Assembly: GCF_026341825.1 (NCBI RefSeq)
Contig: NZ_JAPENY010000002.1
Location: 1,521,001 to 1,585,000, forward strand
Origin: Streptomyces sp. NBC_00620
GTDB lineage: Bacteria; Actinomycetota; Actinomycetes; Streptomycetales; Streptomycetaceae
Direction: 5' to 3'
Length of the DNA stretch: 64,000 bases
In this document: one piece after another, positions 43,880 through 52,620 of the stretch
Position numbering within the stretch: position 1 is the first letter of the stretch
How the letters are laid out: every line of letters begins with the position of its first letter
Notes under the pieces: generated by a model
Databases searched by the model: none
What the model was told of the DNA's origin: nothing
Seen by the model: the letters and a program-made list of their open reading frames with translations, nothing else
Position numbers and translations under genes: made by a program

Positions 43880-44479
43880 TCAGGCGAAGTTGACGAGCCT
43901 GATGAAGCGCGTCCAGTCCCAGTTCGGCCCCGGATCGGTGTGGTCGGTGCCCGGCACCTCGTAGTGGCCGATGATGTGCGCGCGGTCCTTGGAGATGCCG
44001 TATCTGGTGCAGATCGCTGCGGTGAGCTTGGCCGACTCCTCGTAAAGGGCGTTGGTGAAGTAGGCGGGCTGGTCCACCCAGCCCTCGTGCTCGATACCGA
44101 TGCTGCGCGTGTTGTAGTCCCAGTTCCCCGCGTGCCAGGCGACGTCGCGCTCTCTCACGCACTGCGCCACATGCCCGTCGGCCGATCGCACGAGGTAGTG
44201 GGCGGACACCTTCTTCTGCGGGTTCTGGAAGATGGACAGGGTGTCGGAGTAGTTCTCCTGTGTGACGTGGATGATCACGTAGTCGAGCGGATAACTCGTC
44301 GGCCGGCTGGACGCCGTGTAGTTGGACGTGGTCGCCGGAGTCCACTCGGCGAGCGGGTAGTCGACGGCCGCGGCCTGTGCCGTGGCCCGTGCGTCGGGGA
44401 GTAACGCGTAGGGGAGGGCGGCGAGGGCGGCGCCCTTCAGGAGACGTCGTCGACTGGGGAACGATCTGGCCCGTTCCAT
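43880..44479 (-). CDS. Secreted N-acetylmuramoyl-L-alanine amidase (Amidase_2/PGRP fold)
   Basis: A 199-residue zinc amidase cleaving the bond between MurNAc and L-Ala in peptidoglycan. The N-terminus SRRRLLKGAALAALP is a twin-arginine signal. Zinc ligands by analogy with AmpD are His71 (VIIHVTQ), His172 (GHYEVPG) and Asp182 (HTDPGPNWDW). SIGIEHEGW and VSAHYLVRSADG are also family features. No extra wall-binding domain is present. It starts 51 bases after the formamidase gene on the same strand. Confidence 0.93.
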   Translation of the reverse strand: MERARSFPSRRRLLKGAALAALPYALLPDARATAQAAAVDYPLAEWTPATTSNYTASSRPTSYPLDYVIIHVTQENYSDTLSIFQNPQKKVSAHYLVRSADGHVAQCVRERDVAWHAGNWDYNTRSIGIEHEGWVDQPAYFTNALYEESAKLTAAICTRYGISKDRAHIIGHYEVPGTDHTDPGPNWDWTRFIRLVNFA

Positions 44480-44530
44480 GGGGGATCTGCCTTTCGGTGG
44501 TGGCGGGGCGAATGCCAGGGGTCCGTCGGC

Positions 44531-45544
44531 TCACAACCCGAGTGCCGCGGCCCTTCCGCGGAGCTCTGTGTGCAGCCCGCGGTGTGTCTCACGTGCGGGC
44601 AGCCATTCCTTGCGGAGCTTGGCGACGCATGTGTAGTTGGTGTCGCAGACGTTGGCGAGCGGCGACTCGACCGCCTGGGTCGCGAACTGGTACGCGTCCA
44701 GCTCGCTGAATCCGTAGTCGCGCACCAGCCATCGCACCAGGTCGAGCTGGGATATCCGGAACGCGTCCTCCAGCGGGCGTGCCGAACCGGTCGAGATGAT
44801 GTGAGTGTCGGATTCGATGCGCGGCCAGGGGGTGGCGATCCCCTTGAGCAGTTCGACGATCACCACCGTGTTCATCGCGCACTCGACGGCGACTCCGCAG
44901 GTCTCGCCCTCGCCCTGCCGCGCGTGCCCGTCTCCGAGGCTCAACAGGGCGCCCTCGACGTTCACTCCGAGATAGCAGGTGACGCCGGCCCGCATCTCCG
45001 GAGTGTCCATGTTCCCGCCGTGCGCGTCGGGCACCAGCGCGGAGCGCACCTCCAGGTTCGCGGGCGCCACGCCGACGGTTCCGTGCATCGGGTCCATGGG
45101 CAGCTCGATCTGGATGTCACTCTCACGCGCGCGGAACAACGCCGTGCGGCGCTCCCGGTCGAGCTGCCAGATCCACACGGTCTCAGGCAGCGGCGGCTGC
45201 AGAGTGGCCGTGGTGTGTGTGGAGGTGAGCGCGCCGAAGAGGGGGACCGTCGTCGACGCCGCCCAGTCGCGGGCCGGTTCGATCGACACGAAGTGCACCG
45301 CGACCGTGTCGCCCGGTTCCGCTCCCTCCACATGGAAGGGTCCCGTCTGCGGGTTGAGGAAGGGGAACTCGCAGACCTCGGACACCAGGTCCTTCTCGGA
45401 CCGCACCCGGCCGGCGAAGCAGTCCTCCGTGTACAGGTCGAGGATGGTGCCGGGCGTGATGCGCGCGACGGGCGGCGCGCCGCCGAACGTCCACGCGTAC
45501 TCGCCCGGTTCGGGCCGCACGGTCAGGATTCGGGGGTCGCTCAT
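44531..45544 (-). CDS. Acetamidase/formamidase family protein
   Basis: A 337-residue amidase of the FmdA/AmdA family, hydrolysing short-chain amides to acid and ammonia. The ATG at 45544 (MSDPRILTVRPEPGEY) has a GGAG site; the frame continues upstream without support. Family motifs include HFVSIEPARDWAASTTVPLFGAL-like (VSIEPARDWAAS), DPMHGTVGVAP, DAHGGNMDTPEMRAG and LLSLGDGHARQGEGE. The product would feed nitrogen metabolism; a signal sequence is absent, so it is cytosolic. Confidence 0.9.
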   Translation of the reverse strand: MSDPRILTVRPEPGEYAWTFGGAPPVARITPGTILDLYTEDCFAGRVRSEKDLVSEVCEFPFLNPQTGPFHVEGAEPGDTVAVHFVSIEPARDWAASTTVPLFGALTSTHTTATLQPPLPETVWIWQLDRERRTALFRARESDIQIELPMDPMHGTVGVAPANLEVRSALVPDAHGGNMDTPEMRAGVTCYLGVNVEGALLSLGDGHARQGEGETCGVAVECAMNTVVIVELLKGIATPWPRIESDTHIISTGSARPLEDAFRISQLDLVRWLVRDYGFSELDAYQFATQAVESPLANVCDTNYTCVAKLRKEWLPARETHRGLHTELRGRAAALGL

Positions 45545-45664
45545 GTCTGCACAGCTCCGCTCTGCCAAGGGTGCGTTGGTGCCGGACACACTGCCATCGG
45601 TCCGACGGCCGTGCCTCGCGTGAATCACGGTACGGCGCTTGTCGGTTGAGCAGGGAAGACGCGC

Positions 45665-45871
45665 ATGAATCAGTGGACGGGTGCGGGGTTGTGGACAACT
45701 CGGTCACCCGAAAGGGGGAACTGGCGTTCTGTGGCGCAGGTCCTGACGTATGCCGACCACGGCAGCGCCTACGCCGAGCACTGTTGCCCGCGCCACGACG
45801 ACTGCCCTGCCACCGGCCCACCGTCCGTGATGCGACGGCTCGCGTCACGACCGCGACTGCCCCCGCTGTGA
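45665..45871 (+). CDS. Possible small Cys/His-rich protein
   Basis: A 68-residue open frame with ATG at 45665 and a weak upstream GGGAAG. Codons 23-49 have strongly G/C-biased third positions and give VAQVLTYADHGSAYAEHCCP followed by RHDDC, which looks coding and might bind zinc. The last third runs into the 15-bp repeat and looks non-native. No homologue is known to me. It lies in the 424-base gap between the formamidase and ROK genes, which otherwise holds only the repeat. Confidence 0.3.
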   Translation: MNQWTGAGLWTTRSPERGNWRSVAQVLTYADHGSAYAEHCCPRHDDCPATGPPSVMRRLASRPRLPPL

Positions 45872-45990
45872 CTGCCCGCGCAACAACCGCCCCCGCCACG
45901 CGACCGCCCCTGCTACGGTCGCCCCCGCTGCGACTGCCCGCGTGACGACCGCGACCGCCCCCGCCCCGCTACGACCGCCCCGCCACCGCC
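45828..45990 (-). repeat. Degenerate 15-bp tandem repeat overlapping the ROK gene 3' end
   Basis: Read on the minus strand, about eight to ten units approximate GCAGCGGGGGCGGTC (for example GTAGCAGGGGCGGTC and ACAGCGGGGGCAGTC). The unit is five codons long and in an open frame would read Ala-Gly-Ala-Val-type repeats. The ROK stop (45969-45971) lies inside the array. Confidence 0.65.
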
Positions 45991-47174
45991 GCGGGATCGT
46001 CGAGCACCGCCCGCACCACTGAGTGCGCCGCGCCCAGCAGCGGTCCCTCCGGCCCCAGCCGCGAGACCGACACGGCACAGGCGGGGCCCGCCGTGCGCCG
46101 CGCCAACTCGCGCTCCAGCGTCGGCAGCAGCCACGGCGCGAGGCCGGAGAGTGCTCCGCCCAGCACGACAGTCTCCGGATCCAGCAGGTTGACCGCCCCG
46201 GTCAGCGCGATGCCGAGTGCGGTCCCGGCTCCGCGCAGCGCGCGTCTTACGTCCGCGTCGCCCTGGGCGGCAAGCGCGGCGAGGAGACCCACCCGGTCCG
46301 CGCCCGGTTCCAGGCCGGCGGCACGCATGACGGCCTCCTCACCCGCGTACTGCTCGAGGCAGCCGCGTCCACCGCACGGGCACTGCGGCCCCTCCGGCCG
46401 GACCGGCACATGCCCCAACTCGCCCGCGAAACCGCGCGTTCCGCGCAGCAGCCGCCCGTCCACGAGCACCGCCGCGCCGATGCCGATCTCCGCCGACACA
46501 TGCAGGAAGTCGCGCGGAGTCGCGTCGCCCAGCCAGAGTTCCGCGAGGCCGCCGAAGTTGGCCTCGTTGTCGACGGTCAGTGGCAGGTCCCCGGGCAGCA
46601 GCGCGCCGAGGTCCGTGTCGTGCCAGTCGAGGTTGGGGGCGCGGACCACGGTTCGGGCGTCCCGCGCCACCAGACCGGGCACGGCGACAGCGAGGCCGGC
46701 GGGCCACAGACCCTCCCGCTCAGCCTCGGCTATGACCTGGCGGATCAGCGAGGTCAGTTCCGCGATCACGGGCTCGGGCGCCCGGCCGCGGTTCGTCCCA
46801 TGCCGTACGGCCCGTGCCCGTACCTCACCGCGCAGATCGACCGCGCACACCGCGAGATGGTCGACGCCCACCTCCGCGCCGATCCCCGCGGGACCGTGGC
46901 CGCTGACGGCGAGCGCCGAGCCGGGTCGCCCCACCCGCCCCGGCCGCTCGGGTCCCAGCTCATCGAGGAGCCCCGAGCGGATCAGCTCGTCCACCAGCGT
47001 CGAGACGGCCGCTCGCGTCAGCCCGATGCGTGAGGCGACCGCTGCACGCGACAGTGGCCCCTCGGCGTTGACCGTGTGCATGACCCGGGAGAGGTTGCGG
47101 CGGCGCATGCCCTGCTGGGTGTCGGGCAGGCGGCCGGAACCGGTCGGATGAGCCTCGTGCAGCGGTGCGGTCAT
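45969..47174 (-). CDS. ROK-family transcriptional repressor (XylR-like)
   Basis: A 401-residue repressor with N-terminal winged helix (about 28-80, SRAAVASRIGLTRAAVSTLV) and ROK sugar-kinase-like domain. The zinc motif CPCGGRGCLEQY and DNEANFGGLAELWLGDA are present; GFAGELGHVPV fits the sugar site. It lies 56 bases downstream of xylB, so it is probably the xylose-responsive repressor of xylA/xylB. The C-terminus (DDPAAVAGRS) ends inside a tandem repeat and may have been lengthened or shortened by it. Confidence 0.92.
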   Translation of the reverse strand: MTAPLHEAHPTGSGRLPDTQQGMRRRNLSRVMHTVNAEGPLSRAAVASRIGLTRAAVSTLVDELIRSGLLDELGPERPGRVGRPGSALAVSGHGPAGIGAEVGVDHLAVCAVDLRGEVRARAVRHGTNRGRAPEPVIAELTSLIRQVIAEAEREGLWPAGLAVAVPGLVARDARTVVRAPNLDWHDTDLGALLPGDLPLTVDNEANFGGLAELWLGDATPRDFLHVSAEIGIGAAVLVDGRLLRGTRGFAGELGHVPVRPEGPQCPCGGRGCLEQYAGEEAVMRAAGLEPGADRVGLLAALAAQGDADVRRALRGAGTALGIALTGAVNLLDPETVVLGGALSGLAPWLLPTLERELARRTAGPACAVSVSRLGPEGPLLGAAHSVVRAVLDDPAAVAGRS

Positions 47175-47230
47175 GCCTCCGTCAGTCCTCGTCCGGCCGT
47201 TCCCCAGCCATGTCGTCGGGGCGGTCCTCG

Positions 47231-48676
47231 TCAGTGCTTGTCCGGCTCCCGCTCCAGCAGCGGGGCCGCGTCGGAGAGTACCCCGGCGATCCTCGCGAGC
47301 GTCTCCTCGTCCCGCTCCACGGTGTCGAACACGGGCCCACGGGCCGTGTTCCAGCGGCGGGCGACCGCGGCCGGGTCCTCACCGGTCAACAGGCCGGCCG
47401 CCTGAGCGGCGGCGCCAAGGGCGACCAGTTCCTTGGCCTCCGGTACTTGAACGGGCCGCCCCGACAGACGGCGTACGGTCTGCTGCCAGGCCGCGCCCTT
47501 GGCGCCACCTCCGATGAGCAGCAGCGGCACGGAGCGGTCGGCGTCCGCGTCGAGCACCAGGTCGAGGGCGCCCAGCAAGGAGTGGACCGCGCCGTCGTAC
47601 GCCGCCTGGAGCAGCTGTCCGCCGGTCGTGTCGTGCCGGAGGCCGTGCAGCAGCCCCGAGGCGTGCGGCAGGTTCGGGGTGCGCTCACCGTCCAGGTAGG
47701 GGAGCAGCGTCACGCCGTTACTGGGTTCGACGGCCTCGCGGTCGAGGCCGAGCAGCGCGGCGACGCGGTCCACGGCGAGCGTGCAGTTCAGCGTGCAGGC
47801 CAGCGGGAGCCAGTCGCCGCGCGCGTCGGCGAAGCCCGCCACGGTGCCGGTCGGATCGGCGGGGTGCCTCGTCGAGACGGCATACACCGTGCCGGAGGTG
47901 CCGAGGCTCAGCACCGGAGTGCCGGGGCGCAGCCCGAGCCCGAGCGCGGCGGCCGCGTTGTCACCGGTGCCGGCGGCGACCAGCGTGCCCTTGGAGAAGG
48001 GCAGCCCACCCCTGGAGTGCACGGTTCCGGCCACCTCGCCGGGCCGGACGACGCGGGGGAGCAGGGCAGGGTCGAGGCCGACGTGGGCGAGGATCTCGTC
48101 GTCGTACGCCTCTGTCCCGGATGCCCACCAGCCCGTACCGGAGGCGTCGCCGCGGTCGGTGGTGCCCTGTCCCGTGAGGCGTTCGGTGAGGTAGTCGTGG
48201 GGCAGGCGCACGGCCGCGGTCGCGTGGACGGCGGCGGGTTCGTTCTCGGCCAGCCAGGCCCATTTCGTGACCGTGAAGGAGGCACCCGGCACGCTGCCGG
48301 TGCGCTCGGCCCAGGTCTTCGGGCCGCCCAGCTCCGCGACCAGCCGGCGGGCCTGCGGCGCCGACCGTACGTCGTTCCACAGCAGGGCCGGGCGTACGGG
48401 CTCGCCCTGGGCGTCGAGCGTGACCAGCCCGTGCTGCTGGCCGCCGATCGACACCGCCGCGGCTTCGCGCGCCGCGTCGCCGCACTGGTGCAGCGCCTCA
48501 CAGAGCGCGTCCCACCATTGCCGTGGGTCACTCTCGCGGCCCGATCCGGTGGTGACGGTGTGCGGCGCCTGTCCGCTCGCCACCACCTGTCCGGTCGACG
48601 CGTCGACGACCAGGGCCTTGGTGGACTGGGTGGACGAGTCCACCCCGACGACGAGCGGACCCTCGGCTGCTGACAT
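47231..48676 (-). CDS. xylB: Xylulokinase
   Basis: FGGY-family sugar kinase phosphorylating D-xylulose with ATP, 481 residues. ATG 48676 has AGAGGGAG upstream. GVDSSTQSTKALVVD (phosphate loop), the substrate segment SIGGQQHGLVTLD, the catalytic Asp in GTGDNAAAALGLG and LLIGGGAKGAAWQQ are visible. It is divergent from xylA and followed by the ROK regulator on the same strand, giving the usual xylB-xylR / xylA arrangement. Induction by xylose is expected. Confidence 0.95.
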   Translation of the reverse strand: MSAAEGPLVVGVDSSTQSTKALVVDASTGQVVASGQAPHTVTTGSGRESDPRQWWDALCEALHQCGDAAREAAAVSIGGQQHGLVTLDAQGEPVRPALLWNDVRSAPQARRLVAELGGPKTWAERTGSVPGASFTVTKWAWLAENEPAAVHATAAVRLPHDYLTERLTGQGTTDRGDASGTGWWASGTEAYDDEILAHVGLDPALLPRVVRPGEVAGTVHSRGGLPFSKGTLVAAGTGDNAAAALGLGLRPGTPVLSLGTSGTVYAVSTRHPADPTGTVAGFADARGDWLPLACTLNCTLAVDRVAALLGLDREAVEPSNGVTLLPYLDGERTPNLPHASGLLHGLRHDTTGGQLLQAAYDGAVHSLLGALDLVLDADADRSVPLLLIGGGAKGAAWQQTVRRLSGRPVQVPEAKELVALGAAAQAAGLLTGEDPAAVARRWNTARGPVFDTVERDEETLARIAGVLSDAAPLLEREPDKH

Positions 48677-48769
48677 CGGGTTCTCCCTCTTCCGCGGCTC
48701 CGCGGGATCGGCCTGTTTTCGGGTGCTCCGGACCACTGTGGCCCGGGTTTCGCACCTTGAGCTTGTGCT

Positions 48770-48836
48770 GAGACACCTTGTCTCTTCCCAGAGACGCCTC
48801 CGCATACTAATTTGTTAAGCGCCATGACGAAATAGT
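48770..48836. promoter_or_regulatory. xylA/xylB intergenic operator region
   Basis: ACTAATTTGT (48806-48815) and ACGAAATAGT (48827-48836) form an imperfect inverted repeat (8 of 10 paired positions, 11-base centre), like ROK/XylR boxes. A second short dyad, GAGACA-CCT-TGTCTC, lies at 48770-48784. The AT-rich block stands out in the GC-rich background and sits 24 bases before xylA. Confidence 0.65.
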
Positions 48837-48860
48837 CGGCGCAAGCTGAGGAGCCGCGAT

Positions 48861-50027
48861 ATGAACTACCAGCCCACCCCCGAGGACAGGTTCACCTTCG
48901 GCCTGTGGACCGTCGGCTGGCAGGGAAGGGACCCGTTCGGCGACGCCACCCGGCGCGCCCTGGACCCGGTCGAGTCGGTGCAGCGCCTGGCCGAGCTCGG
49001 CGCCTACGGAGTGACCTTCCACGACGACGACCTGATCCCCTTCGGGTCCTCGGACAGCGAGCGCGAGTCCCACATCAAGCGGTTCAGGCAGGCCCTCGAC
49101 GCGAGCGGCATGAAGGTGCCGATGGCCACCACGAACCTCTTCACGCACCCCGTCTTCAAGGACGGAGCGTTCACCGCCAACGACCGCGACGTACGCCGCT
49201 ACGCCCTGCGCAAGACGATCCGCAACATCGACCTGGCCGTCGAACTGGGCGCCCAGACGTATGTTGCCTGGGGCGGCCGTGAGGGCGCCGAGTCCGGCGC
49301 GGCCAAGGACGTACGCGTGGCCCTTGACCGCATGAAGGAGGCCTTCGACCTTCTCGGCGAGTACGTGATCGACCAGGGGTACGACCTGAAGTTCGCGATC
49401 GAGCCGAAGCCGAACGAGCCGCGCGGCGACATCCTGCTGCCCACGGTCGGCCATGCCCTGGCGTTCATCGAGCGCCTGGCGCGTCCTGAGCTGTACGGCG
49501 TCAACCCCGAGGTCGGGCACGAGCAGATGGCCGGGCTGAACTTCACCCACGGCATCGCGCAGGCACTGTGGGCGGGCAAGCTCTTCCACATCGACCTCAA
49601 CGGCCAGTCCGGCATCAAGTACGACCAGGACCTGCGCTTCGGGGCGGGTGATCTGCGCTCCGCGTTCTGGCTGGTCGACCTCCTGGAGAGTGCCGGTTAC
49701 GCGGGGCCGAAGCACTTCGACTTCAAGCCGCCGCGGACCGAGGACCTCGACGGCGTATGGGCGTCGGCTACGGGTTGCATGCGCAACTACCTGATCCTGC
49801 GCGAGCGCACGGCCGCCTTCCGTGCCGACCCCGAGGTCCAGGACGCGCTGCGCGCCTCGCGCCTGGACGAGCTGGCGCAGCCCACCGCCGCGGACGGCAT
49901 CAAGGGGCTGCTCGCGGACCGCGCGTCCTTCGAGGACTTCGACGTGGAGGCGGCCGCCGCGCGCGGGATGGCCTTCGAGCATCTGGACCAGCTGGCCATG
50001 GACCATCTGCTGGGTGCGCGAGGCTGA
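48861..50027 (+). CDS. xylA: Xylose isomerase
   Basis: Metal-dependent TIM-barrel enzyme interconverting D-xylose and D-xylulose (and glucose/fructose). The 388-residue product is the actinobacterial class I length. Catalytic His54 and Asp57 in VTFHDDDL, metal ligands in FAIEPKPNEPRGD, VGHEQMAGLNF and LFHIDLNGQSGIKYDQDLRF are present. TEELDGVWASATGCM-type C-terminal arm for tetramer contacts is kept. GAGGAGCCG precedes the ATG. It forms the first step of the xylose pathway with xylB. Confidence 0.97.
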   Translation: MNYQPTPEDRFTFGLWTVGWQGRDPFGDATRRALDPVESVQRLAELGAYGVTFHDDDLIPFGSSDSERESHIKRFRQALDASGMKVPMATTNLFTHPVFKDGAFTANDRDVRRYALRKTIRNIDLAVELGAQTYVAWGGREGAESGAAKDVRVALDRMKEAFDLLGEYVIDQGYDLKFAIEPKPNEPRGDILLPTVGHALAFIERLARPELYGVNPEVGHEQMAGLNFTHGIAQALWAGKLFHIDLNGQSGIKYDQDLRFGAGDLRSAFWLVDLLESAGYAGPKHFDFKPPRTEDLDGVWASATGCMRNYLILRERTAAFRADPEVQDALRASRLDELAQPTAADGIKGLLADRASFEDFDVEAAAARGMAFEHLDQLAMDHLLGARG

Positions 50028-50083
50028 ACCGGGGGGAGAGCGGGGCCGCATCCTGGTGGGTGCGAGCCCCCGCTTCCTTCTGC

Positions 50084-50125
50084 TGATCTCCGCGCGTGCT
50101 GATCTCTGCGCGTGATCTCTGCGCG
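50084..50125 (+). repeat. Three short tandem copies of TGATCTCTGCGCG
   Basis: Copies at 50084-50096 (one mismatch), 50100-50112 and 50113-50125 in the 192-base gap downstream of xylA. The gap holds no other clear feature. Confidence 0.6.
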
Positions 50126-50219
50126 CAATTCTCCGGAATCGTGTGATCCATGGCATGGGTCCGTATCAACTTCCGCACAGGGGTCGCCTCATGACCGGTT
50201 CGAGGCGACTCTTGACGGT

Positions 50220-51119
50220 ATGGCCATGCCGCCCTTACCGCCCCAGCCTCCTCGGCCGCCGGGAGAAACACCGCCCTCCGGAGGCGGTGGTTTCGGCCCA
50301 CCGTCGTCAGGAGGCTACGGGCCTCCACCCGCCGGCTCCGGCGGCTATGGCCCGCCTCCAGGTGACTCCGGCGGCTACGGTCCGCCTTCGGAGGGTGGCA
50401 GTTGGCCGCCCGGACAGGGCGGGAGCGGCTGGCAGCCACCACAACCCCCCGGGTCACCAGGTGGGCCCGGCGGTCATCGTGGAGGGCGCCGCCGCAACTT
50501 GCTGTTCCTCCTGCTCGCCGTAATCGTGGGCGTCGGAATCATCGTCGCCGTGGCGTTGGTGGCCACCAACGGTGATGGCGATCAGGACAAGAAGTCACCC
50601 ACCGAGAGCAGCGGGAGCACGGGGTCGCCCACTCCGTCGTTCAGCATCCCGTCCGAACTGCCCAGCGAACTGCCGTCGCTGCCCTCAGAGTTGCCGAGCG
50701 AACTGCCGTCCCTGCCCTCGGAGCTGCCGAGCGGCCTGGAGTCGCTCATTCCGAGCCTGGCGGACGACGAAGTGCCGTTCTACTTGCTGAGGACAGGCGA
50801 TTGTTTCGACACGAACGACAGCCTGCCCGGGCAGGCCGCCAAGCGCTCCTGCGGCACACCGCATGACGCCGAGGTCGTGAAGGTGGCCGAGCTCAACGGC
50901 AGTTACACGACGGAGGCCGCGCTCAAGAAGGCCGCGTCGGCCCTGTGCGAAGCCCCTCTGGAACGCAAGGCGGCCCAGCAGCCCACGGGCACCGTACGCG
51001 GCACCCTCGTGCAGTACCCGGACCCCGGCGGCTACGAGATCGGCATAGACAACGTCGCCTGCAGCCTGGCCGCCGACATCGGCAGCGGCACCCACAAACT
51101 CACCAAGCCGCTGGCGTGA
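50220..51119 (+). CDS. Membrane protein with Pro-rich N-terminus and Cys-containing outer domain
   Basis: A 299-residue protein with unclear start (ATG 50220 or 50226, weak ribosome-binding site). Residues 1-90 are Pro/Gly-rich with SGGYGPPP repeats. One transmembrane helix follows (NLLFLLLAVIVGVGIIVAVA). A Ser/Leu/Pro repeat (SELPSLPSELPSELPS) then leads to a C-terminal domain with LRTGDCFDTN, RSCGTPHDAEVVKV and two more cysteines. This GDC...C..PH pattern resembles septum-formation-type domains and the outer part of the Ser/Thr kinase at 14245. Function unknown. Confidence 0.82.
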   Translation: MAMPPLPPQPPRPPGETPPSGGGGFGPPSSGGYGPPPAGSGGYGPPPGDSGGYGPPSEGGSWPPGQGGSGWQPPQPPGSPGGPGGHRGGRRRNLLFLLLAVIVGVGIIVAVALVATNGDGDQDKKSPTESSGSTGSPTPSFSIPSELPSELPSLPSELPSELPSLPSELPSGLESLIPSLADDEVPFYLLRTGDCFDTNDSLPGQAAKRSCGTPHDAEVVKVAELNGSYTTEAALKKAASALCEAPLERKAAQQPTGTVRGTLVQYPDPGGYEIGIDNVACSLAADIGSGTHKLTKPLA

Positions 51120-51167
51120 GCGGCACGCGTGCGTGGCCGTTGTTCATGGCTCACGCGCGCGTGCCGC
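51120..51167. terminator. Bidirectional terminator between convergent genes
   Basis: GCGGCACGCGTGCGTG and CACGCGCGCGTGCCGC pair over 16 bp with one mismatch around a 16-base loop, between the stops at 51119 and 51189. Confidence 0.75.
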
Positions 51168-51188
51168 ACGAAAACGGCTCTCCGGAGG

Positions 51189-52532
51189 TCAGATACCGCG
51201 AGGCAGCCGCACGTAGGTGACGGTCGTCTCGATTCCGCTGTCCACCAGTCGGCCCTGCGCGTCGAACGCGCCCGTCCCGTCCGTCATCCCGAAGTCGTTG
51301 TCGTTGATGAGGGCGAGCGTGTTGTCGTCCACGCGCGCGACGCCCTCGATCTTGCCGGGCACTCCGGTGACCGTGCCGAGGTCCACGACCAGGCTCTTGC
51401 GCAGTACCGGGACGCCGGAGGCCGCCGGGTCGTCGAGCTGCTCCAGGGAGGGGGACGTCGTGTCGCTGTCCCACGGGCCGCCGAGGATGTTCGCGCTGCT
51501 GGTGAGTTTGACCGTCTGCAGGCGCGCCGCCTTGTCGGTGCGCTCCTCGACGAGCAGCTTGTCGCGGCCGACGGCCACCACGGAGGAGATCTTCAGCTCG
51601 GAGGTGTCGTCCTCGCTCGGGTCGACCACGTTCACCGGGTCGAAGCGGTACGCGTACTCGGCGGTGACGGCCCGCTTCTTCGGCGAGAAGCGCAGCAGCC
51701 GCGTCGTGAGCGAGGCGTCCCCCGCGTCGCCGTCCGGCAGGGAGAGCGGGCTCTGGACGGCCACCACCAGGTCACCGCCGGGGAGCAGGGCGAGCCCCTC
51801 GAAGCCGCGGTTGATCTTCCGGTGCAGCAGAACGGACGGGAGCGCTTCGACCACCGGGTAGTCCGTGCCGGTCAGGTTCAGCCCCTTGGGCACGTAACGC
51901 GTGAGCACCTTCCCGCGCGCGGAGACATGGATCAGCGAGGGGCCGTACTCGTCGACGAGCCAGAACGTGCCGTCCTCGGCCCGCACGATGCCCTCGGTGT
52001 CGACACCGTTCGGGTTGTACGAGAGCGGGGTCTGCGCGTCATAGGAGTACGGCGCTTCGTCGCGCCCCGCCTGGTTGGGCAACCCGGTGACCGGCTTCCC
52101 GCCGGACGTGGTGATCGGGATCGCGTCGAGCACCTTCACGGTGTCACCCGAGACCCGGATCTTCACGATGGCAGGGTCGAAGCCGGGCACCGGGAACGTG
52201 CGGCGCTTCGTGCCGGCCACCTTGATCTGGCCGTTGGGCCCGCGGTCGGTGACCGTCCAGAACTCGCCCTTGCGCCCGGCAGGGTAGATGTCGCTGCCGA
52301 TGCCACCGAGGTCCACACCTCGGTCGTCGGTCACGGTGCCGGGCAGTAGCGCGTTGCTGAACGTGCCCAGCGGGATGTCACCGAGCGTCGCGGTACGCGT
52401 CACCCTCGGCTGCGACGGGTAGCCCTCCGCGCTCGCCGTACCGGCCACCACGAGGGCGGCCACCACAGCGAGCGGCAGGCCCGTGGCGACGGATCGGTGG
52501 ACGCGGCGCCGGCCGACGGCGTGCGGGGACAT
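51189..52532 (-). CDS. Secreted esterase-like/phytase-like beta-propeller protein
   Basis: A 447-residue exported protein with a signal peptide (ATGLPLAVVAALVVAGTASA) after CAGGAGGCCAG and ATG. The mature part fits the phytase-like domain (PF13449): GTVTDDRGVDLGGIGSDI, WTVTDRGPNGQ, VDTEGIVRAEDGTFWLVDEYGP and INRGFEGLALLPGGDLVVAVQSPL are typical acidic strand-turn repeats that could hold calcium. It probably hydrolyses phosphate esters outside the cell; the substrate is not known. Confidence 0.88.
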   Translation of the reverse strand: MSPHAVGRRRVHRSVATGLPLAVVAALVVAGTASAEGYPSQPRVTRTATLGDIPLGTFSNALLPGTVTDDRGVDLGGIGSDIYPAGRKGEFWTVTDRGPNGQIKVAGTKRRTFPVPGFDPAIVKIRVSGDTVKVLDAIPITTSGGKPVTGLPNQAGRDEAPYSYDAQTPLSYNPNGVDTEGIVRAEDGTFWLVDEYGPSLIHVSARGKVLTRYVPKGLNLTGTDYPVVEALPSVLLHRKINRGFEGLALLPGGDLVVAVQSPLSLPDGDAGDASLTTRLLRFSPKKRAVTAEYAYRFDPVNVVDPSEDDTSELKISSVVAVGRDKLLVEERTDKAARLQTVKLTSSANILGGPWDSDTTSPSLEQLDDPAASGVPVLRKSLVVDLGTVTGVPGKIEGVARVDDNTLALINDNDFGMTDGTGAFDAQGRLVDSGIETTVTYVRLPRGI

Positions 52533-52620
52533 CTGGCCTCCTGGGGCACAAGTTCGGTGACAGCGGCCACAGTTCGCCCCGGCACCGAACGCCGCATGAC
52601 CCCAGGATGAACGTGGCGCG

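Noticed and set aside
48807..50156. Minus-strand open frame opposite xylA
   Set aside because: Shadow of xylA; no motif.
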